Both the position numbers and the translations under genes were made by a program. Shown here in pieces: positions 1 through 9,264 of a DNA stretch of 26,760 nt; positions within the stretch are counted from its first letter, which is position 1; the number at the start of each line of letters is the position of its first letter. The notes under the pieces were generated by a model. That model saw only the letters and a list, made by a program, of their open reading frames with translations, did not search any database and was not told the origin of the DNA. Source of the DNA: Paramacrobiotus richtersi (Eukaryota; Tardigrada; Eutardigrada; Parachela; Macrobiotidae); contig JAQGAU010000518.1 of NCBI GenBank assembly GCA_034698045.1, forward strand, positions 1 through 26,760, in the 5' to 3' direction.

Positions 1-1
1 A

Positions 2-1365
2 TGGATAGTTGGAGTGCCAGCGGCAGTTGTAATGGCTGTTATGGCTTTGGGAATTTGGTTGTGTCTTCTGGTGTGGCCGGTGATTGTGGCGGGGCTTATC
101 TCCCGTGCATCGATTACCTTCTGTGGAGATGAAGCGATTTTTCCATGTTATACTGCATTCACTTGCGTAATGACTATCTACTGTGCGGGAAGGGTACTGG
201 GATTGTGGATGGTGGATACATATCTGGGGGGTATCTGGAGAATCATGTAAGAGGTTTTCGGACCGTGCTAGTACTGTTTAATGATAAATGAAACTAGATG
301 TACAGGAAGCCGATAAGCCTGCAAATCGCCATTTGACGTTTATAGCCGGTAACTCATCTCCATTATCATGCACAGTAACACATATACGTTGTCAATTTTC
401 GTGATCCTCAGTGGCTGAGTGTCTTATGGCTGGTTATCTGCAGCGGAGTCCGTGCTTTCGAAAGCAAGGAAGAAATTCCTGGAGCCCGTGACGCCGTTGG
501 ACGCGATGCCAGAATTGTCCAAGATTTATTGATACTTGGCCAGTGTTACGCCACCTGCTTAATAGTGGAAGCGACGGTTTGTCCGTTTATTTCCCGACAG
601 TATCCGGAAATGGCAGGGATCTTGACCTTTCTATCGTCGACTGACAAGTGTTTCCGCAGAAACAATGAAGTAATGAATCGGCTATAGTTACTATCTACAC
701 GATATATTGATACTTGTACGTTCTAGACGCTTGACCGCATCGATGCAATGTTATCGTATTGGATTGGAAGTGACGATCTCTTTGGCAACGCAACTAATTT
801 CAACTTGTCGGGAGTATCGCCAGAAACGGGAGCAGCTGGATCAGTCTGGACTGTATTGAGTATCTACTTAGCCGTCGCTAATACGGTGTACATTTGGTTG
901 CCGTGGTTGTTGTTTGGAATCTTTCTGGCCTATTTGGGGGTAGCACTGATCTACTCAGTTTTTTGGGCATGCTACTACCGCTATAACAAGACACAAATCC
1001 CCGAGATAGTGCCGTATGCATACAAGGATAATTCTACCGATGAATACCCCACAACACCGGAATACTGCGTCAACTTCTTCCGCGCCTTTGCTGTGTTGTA
1101 CAGTCAAATGTTTACATGGTTGGTACTGCCGTACTCCGCTGCGCAGTTCTTCCTGCCGGAAAAATACCACTGGCCAGGGATCTTGTTCATAGTTACCTGT
1201 AGTACGGTGTGGATTTGCTACACAACGGCTACTGGACTGTGGACAGCATGGAGGTACTACAAAGCTCATCCGGAACATTTTGAAGAGGAATCAGAATCTA
1301 GCTTGTCCTGCTGGAGAACTGCTTGTGTGTGCACTTCCGTTGTCCATGATATTTCGGACCAATGA
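2..1365 (+). CDS. Multi-pass membrane protein family, copy 1 (5' partial)
   Basis: Unrecognised membrane protein; function unknown. Three exons can be built: 2-246 (frame from base 2, cut by the window start), 444-669 and 727-1365 with TGA at 1363-1365. Donors are gtaaga and gtaatg; acceptors are ctgcag and ttctag. Intron phases are 2 and 0, the same as in copies 4 and 5, which is the main support. Exon 2-246 has two hydrophobic segments and the family signature YCAGRVLGLW. Exon 444-669 is 226 nt, identical in length to the matching exon of copy 5, and has a CPFISRQYPEM motif. Exon 727-1365 opens with TLDRIDAMLSYW and has about four membrane segments, including the conserved LPYSAAQFFLPEKYHWPG block, then an acidic cytosolic tail. 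No frameshift is seen, so this copy may be functional. The first 77 bases are identical to 4023-4099 in copy 3. Confidence 0.8.
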
Positions 1366-2102
1366 CGTGCTGAATCACAAGACTTTTGTATTTTTATGTT
1401 GACAGTAGCTTTGATTTCAGCGCAAGCTGGAACGCTGTAAGCATGACAATTGACAATTGAATTGGCAGTTTACCGGCAGATCACCTAGCCATTCCGTCAT
1501 GTTTCTCTTTTTTTTACCTTGTGATGTGCATTTTGAAGTGGCGTGGCTTTCCATTTGATTCGTGATGGTGACCTTTATAATTATCGGTTTTGCCAATTTT
1601 GTGACTTTGTACAGTTACTAAATGTGCGAGCTTCGCGCCATTTCTGGTAACGGCATCGGAAACTTTGACGTTCTATACAGCGCTCAGGCAGCCATATGAC
1701 GGCTGTTTTCCTACATTATAAATTTGTTTCCAATCAGCTACTACAGATTACCGTAAAAAAACTACAAACGACATTGCAAGTAGACGTGAACTTCAATAGG
1801 CAAAGCCATACGTGATACACAGTGCTCGTGCTGGTGAACCCTAAATGTACAATTCCAGTAGACGTTAGTACATCGCATACAGATAAACACCAACAAAAAC
1901 AAACGTCTTCCTGACCTGGAAAAAATAACTTCGTCGAAACGAACATAGGTTCCGCCCACTACTCTCTGCCGCAACTCAAGCATTCCGCATATTCTTTTTT
2001 TCGGTCAGTTGATGAGACGTTAGCGTTGAATGATTTCAGCCCAGGTTGCGTCACATTTACAGGCATTCTCTTCCATCCACGTATCCGAGTGCAGATTAAG
2101 CA
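1366..2102. other. Intergenic, nothing recognised
   Basis: This is the 3' flank of copy 1. Frames are heavily interrupted and no splice-bounded open segment, repeat array or RNA gene is visible. The short minus-strand open frames at 1734-1983 have low-complexity composition and no supporting signal. Confidence 0.5.
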
Positions 2103-2507
2103 ATGCGTACGGACGCTTCCGAACTATTCCAAATCCACAAAGACAAAGCGCAGAAAGCTATTCACGGAGCACATCCGTTATGCCTCGTTATGTGGATAGA
2201 CGCTGCTTCCTCGGTGAGCGGAATCTGGTCTCTTTGCTGTGACATTTCTGCGTGCTGTATTGGGCGTCCAGCTTTTTCCGCATCTTCCCGTGATTACGCT
2301 CCTTGCTTTTGCGCTTGCTTCCTTCCGTATCTGTTCTTGTCCGCCCTCTACAGCGTTTCTTTAACCCACGTTATACACACGCAGCCATACGGACCCTTCA
2401 GCCATTCGGGTGTTATCTTTCTTTTCGTTGGACCGTTCGCTCTGCTCTTCTGGGTGGTAACCTTGCTTCAGTACTCCTTCTGCACATTAGGGCGTGGCTA
2501 TGAGTGA
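2103..2507 (+). CDS. Hydrophobic ORF of 134 aa, uncertain, possibly a decayed family fragment
   Basis: An ATG-started open frame whose second half is strongly hydrophobic (two or three potential membrane segments, many Cys, Phe and Leu). A plausible acceptor (gtgcag) lies just upstream near 2095 and a plausible donor (gtgagc) follows the MWIDAASS segment, so it may be pieces of an exon rather than one gene. Neighbouring frames are also hydrophobic, which suggests pyrimidine-rich composition or a frameshifted remnant of the membrane family. I could not align it convincingly to any exon of the family, so no function is proposed. Confidence 0.25.
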   Translation: MRTDASELFQIHKDKAQKAIHGAHPLCLVMWIDAASSVSGIWSLCCDISACCIGRPAFSASSRDYAPCFCACFLPYLFLSALYSVSLTHVIHTQPYGPFSHSGVIFLFVGPFALLFWVVTLLQYSFCTLGRGYE

Positions 2508-2518
2508 GGCCTTTCTCT

Positions 2519-3867
2519 CTAAACAGTAGTAAACATCGGTCGATTTACTGTATCTTCCTCATATGAAAGCATCAGTACCCTGACATTAACTGCATAATCT
2601 GCTTCAGTAAGCAACGTTAACGTATTAAAATTAGCAAAAGCTACAAGGTATAACAAGGCATGTACAGTACTTGTTTCCTCTGCCAGCAATAAATCGCCAT
2701 TCCGAATATTACCTGCTTCATCCGTTTCCACAATAACCATGAGCTGCTCACGAGACTTTCTGGCGGCCTTCCGCCTTCTTCCGGCCTTCTGATTCAATAT
2801 TGTGTTGCACAACGGATGGCGCAGGCAGCGTAACTTGCTATAACCCGATGGATCATGCGGATGACGTTTATACCGGGACCAGTTGTCCCAAACCAACTGA
2901 GCCAGCAGGAAGTGTATCCCGAGCATGTAAGCGGTCGTAATTTGTGTAAAGGCCGGTAAATGGTAAGCGTCGGGTATGAGAAAGTCCAGAAAAGGATACG
3001 GAAGACTCATCATGGCAAACACACCTCCAGTTACTGCGAGAAAATTTCGTAGCAAACCGCGGAATATTGCGCAGTTGCATCTTGGAAGACGGTGCTGCGG
3101 CTGTTCATCGTAGATGAAGGTGTACCATTTGGGGTAGCGTTTCTTTCCGGAGAGCTGCTGCCGGCGAGAGAGCTGTTTGACAGCTAATTCCCAGGAAAGC
3201 AACCCGACCAACATTAAGATAATGGGAAGCTTGGATAAGTGAGTTAAAATGTATGCCCATGTAAAGCATGCTGGCGAAACTGGTGAGCCAAACCCGGGTT
3301 GGATTCTAATCCAGGAGAAACGATTTAAATCCATCCAGTACAACAGAAGTGCTGGGATGTCATCCAGTCCACTGATGTACGCCAGATTCTGAGCGAGAAT
3401 ACTTGATAGCAACGCAGCCGAGTCATTAGAATTCTTGGAGACTTCGGCATCCGAGTGCGGTGTTTCGGATTCTGTGGACGGGCTAGAAGAGTTTGGATAG
3501 CTGTCAAGAATGCAAGAAGCGCACATGTAGGATCCTATGCTGTAAACTACAAGTCTCCCGAAGCTTCCGGTGTCCGCTCGTACGACGATAGTTTCAAACT
3601 GGATCTCGTCATCTTGTTCGTTCTTGACATGTTCGTCACAGAACACTTTCCTACGAAGCAAACCCGGTTTAAAAAGAACTTCATCTACCGAGATTATGAG
3701 CTAAGCCACATGTTTTTATTCATGTTTTTACACTGGATTCACTACTAATATGCAGTACTTCGTGGGAGGAGATGTATCCGTAGTTCGCATACTTGATCAT
3801 GTTCCCGAACCACTGAGGATAAGTGCTGCGCATCCAGAATCCCATAACTCTTCCAGTACAGTAAAAC
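2519..3867 (-). CDS. Divergent membrane protein family member, copy 2 (5' truncated)
   Basis: Two exons on the minus strand: about 3867-3793, encoding FYCTGRVMGFWM and the end of the first half, donor gtatgc in phase 2; and 3650-2519, acceptor cgtag, phase 2. This matches the phase-2 intron after the YCTGR exon in all other copies. The large exon then runs through the position where other copies have a phase-0 intron: the segment matching LDRTDAMLSYW (here LDDIPALLLYW) is continuous with what precedes it, so that intron is absent. Later the block LPYPFLDFLIPDAYHLP corresponds to LPCSAAQFFLPEQYHWP. About three membrane segments are followed by a basic stretch (AGRRRKAARKSR) and a unique tail of about 90 residues. 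Upstream of about 3867 the coding sequence stops abruptly at a junction with oppositely oriented copy 3. The loss of the 5' part suggests a pseudogene or a gene with a new start, although the long frame is intact. Confidence 0.65.
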
Positions 3868-4094
3868 GAGAAAGCGCAACTGTCCGGCAATGCAGAGAGC
3901 GTTTCAGAAACTTTACCAAGAATTCTGGAAGACGGGAGGAGTAAGCTCAGCGCTGAGAAAACTGTTCGTGCGTCTCCGATAAAAGCGGCGCCGTGTGGAT
4001 TAACGCTACTGAAAGCAGTGGGATGGATAGTTGGAGTGCCAGCGGCAGTTGTAATGGCTGTTATGGCTTTGGGAATTTGGTTGTGTCTTCTGGT

Positions 4095-4168
4095 GTGGCT
4101 AAACGAGTGGTATGGCGCCGTAACCACCTCATGAGGTGGCTTCGCGAACCGTATCTTCGTTTAGCCAC
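4095..4168. repeat. Long hairpin with nested palindrome
   Basis: Twelve-base perfect arms (GTGGCTAAACGA at 4095-4106, complement at 4157-4168) enclose a perfect 16-base palindrome CCACCTCATGAGGTGG (4124-4139) with exactly the same centre. It begins within five bases of the point where the identity between copy 3 and copy 1 ends. It is not explained by the coding sequence and may mark the end of an inserted sequence or a rearrangement scar. Confidence 0.75.
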
Positions 4169-4446
4169 GCCTCCGTACCGTATCGAGATTCGCTTCGAAA
4201 TCGAGACCCACCCTAAGGAAAAATCGTCTTCAATGTCTCCGGGCCTGAATAGTGCGCGCCGTAATGGTCTGCGCCGTTGTACTACCTATGCGCCCAGAAC
4301 TGCCTATAATAAATTTTTGCTGCAGCTTGATCATAAATTCATAATGAAACCGTGTAGCGATCACTAACTCAGTCACTGATATTTGTACTGCAGCCACTTG
4401 AGTTTTGCTGTCTTAACCACTATGATTCGGTTACATTTTCCTACAG
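4169..4446. other. Unassigned sequence between hairpin and copy 3 exon
   Basis: No match to the family. An open + frame through 4130-4367 has charged composition but no recognisable domain. The 3' end (pyrimidine-rich, ending cctacag at 4446) behaves as the 3' part of an intron. Confidence 0.4.
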
Positions 4447-4931
4447 ATCGGCACTCACTGACAGCACCACTCGCTTTACCGGACTTACCAGTACGAGACG
4501 CCATGATGAACAAACCAAAAATTCTCCAGATTCTCCTAAGCGTTTGAATTCTGGCACGGTCAGATTTGACTTGCATGAGCTCGTATCACTCGTCGGGTCC
4601 TGGTTTGGATGTTTGGCGATGTGGGCAACAGTCTATCCATTTCTTTGCCGGCAGTTTCCGGATTTGTTGCAGCTCAGTATAGGATCACCAATTCCCGACG
4701 TCTGTTCTCGCACTTTCGAAGATGTATGCTTATTTGCCTGATGATGTGAAATGTTTGATACTATAAACCAATTTTATACTTGTACAGAAACTAGACCGTC
4801 CTGACGCACTGCTGTCCTACTGGGTCGATAGCATAGTTCTCTTCGGGAACCAGACGAATGCAACGCAGTTTGGTCTGCCATTGATACAGACAGCCGGAGA
4901 AATCTGGCTGGCATACCATCATACAGAGTAG

Positions 4932-5420
4932 AGACAGGTATAAGGCAATGGTGAATACGCTCCAGCTGTGTGGCTGTTCAGCGTTCGGCTTGGGCTCGCT
5001 TATTCCGTAATGACTGATGGACGGATCAGCTGCTGACTTTTCTAATAAAACTGTTCTCATTTTCAAACATGTTCTCATCTACATGAAACTCATCTTTTGA
5101 GAATGCCATTGTTCTATTATCAAGGAAAGATCTGTTGAGAATTTTACAGTATCGAGTCTATTGACAACTGGTTGGAAATCTTGTTGGCTTTATCTCTGCT
5201 CACGGTCGGTTGACATCTGATCGACAGCAACCAGTACGGTAGTGACGTCATCAGCAGTGTGCACGGAGTAAAAGAGAAAACAACCGGTACAATTGTCTAC
5301 AGTATACGGACGATACGAAATTAAAACGCTGCATCGACACCGACAAAACGACCAACAGCACGACGTTCACTTGAGGCTGAGCATGGAAGACCTTCGCTTC
5401 GGTTGAACCATGAAGCCAGG
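4932..5420. other. Intergenic between copies 3 and 4; CRE-like octamer
   Basis: No convincing gene. A minus-strand open stretch near 5060-4910 contains a hydrophobic run (SVFTIALYLSLL) that might be another small family remnant, but the match is weak. A TGACGTCA octamer lies at 5243-5250, identical to the CRE/ATF consensus; no adjacent gene start supports a promoter. Confidence 0.35.
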
Positions 5421-6209
5421 TCACATAACGGCATCCTTAACGGAAGAGTTGTTCACAATTTCGGTTTGTCCAGGACTTCCACCTGCAACAGGTTCCGTTG
5501 GCTGCTCGAGAGAAGTATCAAGCGGTCGCTTGTAGTACCGCCATGCGTTAAGCGAATCTAAAATCCCCACATAACTAAGCCACGTAGCGCAGCAGGTGAC
5601 AATGAGCAGGATTCCCGGCCAGTGGTATTGCTCTGGAAGGAAGAACTCAGCAGCGGAGCATGGAAGAACCAGCCAGATGGCGAAATATCGCAACACCACA
5701 GCCACTGCAGCCAGACAACCGATACACCGATTGTCGGTTCGCTCATTGTGCTCGGTGGATTCCGGAGGGATCCTTGCAAGCCTGTAATAAGCAGAAAAGT
5801 TTATGTTCAACGGGTTTGTATGATGATACTTCCCGTAACCGCATGCAGGCCAACTTGACAAATGAAAAAATGTACTTGTAGTATCGAAGCGGCTGGTGAA
5901 TGTTGTGTTACATTAACATAGTACAATGTAAGACGAGTGTTTTCCCCATCAAATGTGAGCACAATAATTTAAGATAATGGAATGTGCGCCACCCAATTTG
6001 ACAAATGCGACACCTGTATTCGATTGCCAAATGACACGGTAATATTCGGTTTGAAAATTTTGTTTTCTACACCAGTTACGTACAACGTTTTGCGACTTGT
6101 TACTCACGCACAGGACCCATATTGGTTCATTGTATTATGGATATAACCATGGACACTCTACATGCCTATATTTCATCTCGTTACTGGTTACCTTTGGTTT
6201 TCCGTTCCT
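5421..6209 (-). pseudogene. Copy 4 membrane protein, 3' part split off by transposon
   Basis: This is the 3' remainder of the gene whose 5' part lies at 21613-20128. It consists of an 18-nt exon remnant (6209-6192) ending at donor gtaacc, a 410-nt intron (6191-5782), and the last exon 5781-5421 (acceptor attacag, stop TGA at 5423-5421). The last exon enters in phase 2. That is the phase left by the upstream exon if 6210-20127 is removed. It encodes the conserved block IWLVLPCSAAEFFLPEQYHWPG, two membrane segments, the WRYYK motif and a hydrophilic tail. The frame is undamaged, implying little time for decay since the insertion. Confidence 0.8.
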
Positions 6210-6215
6210 GACGTC
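6210..6215. repeat. Target site duplication, left copy (GACGTC)
   Basis: Hexamer immediately outside the left terminal repeat, matched by 20128-20133. Removing one copy with the element restores the reading frame of the interrupted exon, which favours a duplication of 6 bp. Confidence 0.75.
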
Positions 6216-6260
6216 TATGGAGCGCGAGACCCGTCAAAATGGAAACAACTCTTCAAAGAC
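6216..6260 (+). repeat. Left terminal inverted repeat
   Basis: 45 bp matching the complement of 20084-20127 with two substitutions (A/G at the 14th base, C/T near the inner end) and one single-base indel. The high similarity argues for a recent or still mobile element. Confidence 0.9.
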
Positions 6261-6482
6261 TTTGGCAAACATCGGTTCTGCTAGTGGTTAAAGATGCGGC
6301 GCCGCTCTTTAAAGACGAACATTCGCTCTCTTTAGCATCTTAAAGACCGTTGTTTCGCATTAAAGAAGTACATGTTTAAAGATCGTCATCCGCTAAAGAC
6401 TGTTGTTTAAAGATTTATCTATAAAGTCAGTTCCAAGCTTAAGTTCCGAGCATCGTTTTAATCTACACGTAAAGATGCGGAA
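6250..6482 (+). repeat. Left subterminal array of TTTAAAGA-type motifs
   Basis: About ten degenerate copies of a (C)TTTAAAGA(C/T) motif at roughly 15-30-bp spacing, for example near 6252, 6287, 6309, 6340, 6362, 6378 and 6407. Such subterminal repeats in DNA transposons are commonly transposase binding sites; that role is inferred here. Confidence 0.75.
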
Positions 6483-6710
6483 TCGAAGTCGAAATACGCT
6501 ATTGGGCATTCACTGCCAGTGCCGAGTGTCGAAAGTTTCCATTAGTGCAAGCAGGATCTTGTTCGCACTTCAACCAGATTGCAGTTTATCATCCGCAATG
6601 TGCAAACGCAGTCACACTCATACGTATACATTAGTGGAATTATTGATTTCAGGTGATAATTTGATAATAGTAATAAAATTACCGTCGTGGATGCGCAGAT
6701 CCTTTATGTG

Positions 6711-8407
6711 ATGGAACCGTATCAGCGCCAGCAGCTCGATGACTATATCACTCGCAGCTGCAATGCATGTAATCTCGTACTACAGCGAAGTCCGAACGAT
6801 TCTGACGCTTTGCTTCTGGAAGAAGCCCGCCTAATGCAGCTGCTCAGCCTAGTAGACCTCCTCGGAGCTTTGACGCATAGCGGAGAACCAGAAGTTTACC
6901 GGCACAGGATCCAACTACTTTTAGGGCGTATCCGTTCAGCAAATAACCAGGTACGATGCTCATTTCACGTGCAAATAATTTTCTCTATGTCTCTAATGAA
7001 AAAAATAGTCAGAAAATGATTTTTTGATGATTTATTAACTGACCGTGCTGCCAGTTATTTAAAACAGAAATTGTTGCTAGTTATTTTGCAGCCGGAAGTC
7101 ATGTTGTGAACAGTTTGTAAAGGATTCGTGTCCATGTTTGAGTTGACCTGGCGTTGTTTACTTCTGCATTACAGATCGCGGATCCGGTCCATGGAGCACA
7201 AAGCCTAAGAACCGTCACATTTGACACCACCGCTGGTCGACGGCCCAAAATTATTCTTGACGGCGGTTTTCTGTCTATGCTTCGCGCGGAAGGCTTGCAG
7301 TGGACCGAAATTTCAGCATTATTAGGTGTATCTGTGAGCACCATTGAACGAAGACGTCGGGAATTGGGGATTGTCGATAGTCAAATCCCGACGCCGATTT
7401 CAGACGCGACACTGGATAATCTTGTTCGCACTGTTGTTGTGCAGAATCCTGGATCAGGATCAGTAATGATCCGGGGAGCGCTACGCGGTGCCGGTCTTGT
7501 GGTGCCGCGCGATCGCATTCGCGATGCCTTGCGCAGAGTGGATCCTTGGGGTGTTTTTGAGCGTTGGTCAGCAATAATCCCTCGTCGCCAGTATAGAGTC
7601 GCTGGACCAAATTCACTGTGGCACCTGGACGGGAATCATAAGTTAATTCACTGGAAGCTAGTAATCCATGGGTGCATAGACGGTTATTCTCGCTTAGTGG
7701 TTTTTTTAAAGTGTAGTAATAATAACCGCGCTGAGACTGTGTTACGATGCTTTATTGAGGGTGCCGCGACACTGGGCGGAATTCCGTCTCGAGTACGTGG
7801 AGATCGTGGCGGCGAAAATGTTGATGTTATTCGTTATATGGAGGAAAAGCGAGGACTGGGCCGCGGAAGTTTCATTTGTGGCCGGTCGGTGCACAATCAG
7901 CGAATCGAAAGGCTCTGGAGGGACGTTACCAGCAAAGTGACGCGTTTTTTCATATCAATCTTTCTCCAGATGGAGGAAGAGGGATATTTGGATGCCAACA
8001 ATCCTCTTCACTTGTTCTGTTTACACCACATATTTCTGCCAAGAATAAATGCATCTTTACGTCAGTTTATCAACAGCTACAATTCCCATGGTTTGCGAAC
8101 TGAAGGGGGACGAAGCCCGAGAGCAATGTATGCCAGCGGCTTGGTCAGCAATGGAGCGCGTGGGGCTGACATAGATCCAGCGGAAATCCCATTGTACGGA
8201 ATTGATCCTGACGGGCCTGAGCCAGAAGACACTGAGACAAACGAAGGGGTGGTCGTACCGGATATCAACTTACCCTTAGGTGAGGCCGAAATTCGCGACA
8301 TTTTGGATCACTTTCCAGAATCGGATGGTGATATGGTGTCTGCAATTGGGTTGTACCGGGCGATGGTTAGCTATGCCATCGCTACCTACGGCCATCTGTT
8401 GGAATAA
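6711..8407 (+). CDS. DDE integrase-type transposase
   Basis: Two exons: 6711-6950 (ATG 6711) and 7175-8407 (TAA 8405-8407); intron 6951-7174 is gtacga...ttacag, phase 0. Product about 490 aa. Residues 1-80 are helical and acidic. Residues 111-146 form a helix-turn-helix ([20 protein letters not shown]) for DNA binding. The catalytic core shows the triad D232 (WHLDGN), D290 (RGDRGGEN) and E325 (HNQRIERLW), with 34 residues between the second Asp and the Glu. The motifs [25 protein letters not shown] and [18 protein letters not shown] are typical of the integrase core family found in scattered metazoan genes (Pfam rva_4/rve type, as I recall). An acidic C-terminal tail follows. The frame is intact, so it should be active; its expected role is cutting and joining the element ends at 6216 and 20127 in the nucleus. 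There is no domesticated-gene context. Confidence 0.92.
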
Positions 8408-9264
8408 TGTGCTGTACAGCGATTGTGAACTGCAGTTGTTTTGGGTCTGATTATGTCTGTATTTGCTGTTAATAATCTAAACATTTAGACATTTGTATTG
8501 TTCTGTAAGACTTTATTTGTATTGCAACTGATGCCGGTTTTCATCTTTTCCATCTGTGCAAATAAACGTCGGCTTGTATGATTTATGCTGTTGTACATTA
8601 AGATATAATGTACGGCCAGCCGGTCGGTCCGGACCACCTGGTTCTTGCTTTCGCGATACAACAGTAACCCATTCCACAGTGCTCGCCATGTACTATAAAA
8701 CATTATATGAAATATAACAAACATGTAACATATCAATCAATCCAAGCAATTTGTTTTCGGAACAGAGTCTGGATCAGATTATCATTGTGCTACTACTCCT
8801 AATGGGGATCTAAGCTGAAAGCAAATCGATACAAAAAAGGAGGGCAGAGGTCACTTCAGTGCCAGATCCTGGTATCTTTTCAACAGCTGCCTAAACCACT
8901 GCATTTACGTAACAACACATGAGACAGTAACTACTTAATCTAGCACAGCAGTCTCTTGAAAGACACTGCAGCCAGAAACCGGACAGAGAATCCGTTTGCA
9001 GCTGTGGAATTTAGTTTGTAACAGCGATCGACCAGCTTTTGTAATAAAGCAGTAGTTCCGGGTACGGTTTTTACTGCTTGCAGGAACGCATTAAACTGAA
9101 TAGACTTTCCTACACATTTTTTAGAATATCGATTATAAGTTTGTATGCAGTAAACTGGTGGTTTAAGCTAAAAAGTTTTGTTGGTGCACAAGCGATTCAA
9201 TCTTGTCGACAAAATCCATACTGGTTTTGTTAGCATTTGTGGTATTTTTGGAACCTTCACGATC
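8408..9264. promoter_or_regulatory. Transposase 3' UTR and HECT gene upstream region
   Basis: AATAAA at 8561-8566, about 155 nt after the transposase stop, is the likely polyadenylation signal. The remaining 700 bp up to the HECT ATG must contain that gene's promoter and 5' UTR or an unseen first exon. No TATA box or coding stretch could be assigned. Confidence 0.45.

Larger units (their letters stand above)
3868..4931 (+). pseudogene. Membrane protein family, copy 3 (truncated, rearranged)
   Basis: Three blocks match the family. The first, about 3868-4099, starts with EKAQLSGNAES and runs into the first membrane segment of the half-one exon; it stops at 4099, where copy 1 continues. The second, 4447-4723, is a full exon (acceptor cctacag, donor gtatgc, phase 2 in and phase 0 out) equivalent to 20795-20513 in copy 4, with the shared TTRFTG motif. 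The third, from 4788, opens KLDRPDALLSYW but ends at an in-frame TAG (4929-4931) after 47 codons, where other copies continue for over 120. Upstream it abuts copy 2 in inverted orientation. The missing rest of exon one is replaced by a palindromic sequence at 4095-4168. The breaks make a functional product unlikely. Confidence 0.7.

Noticed and set aside
3720-4127. 135-aa minus-strand ORF as one protein
   Set aside because: It spans the copy 2/copy 3 junction; only the part below about 3867 matches the family.
5243-5250. CRE-like octamer as a promoter element
   Set aside because: An octamer arises easily by chance and no gene start lies beside it.
6097-6291. Plus-strand open frame crossing the left end of the element (SMERETRQNG)
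   Set aside because: It is the terminal repeat read in one frame; the complement of the same repeat gives the similar peptide at 20088-20130. It is not a gene.
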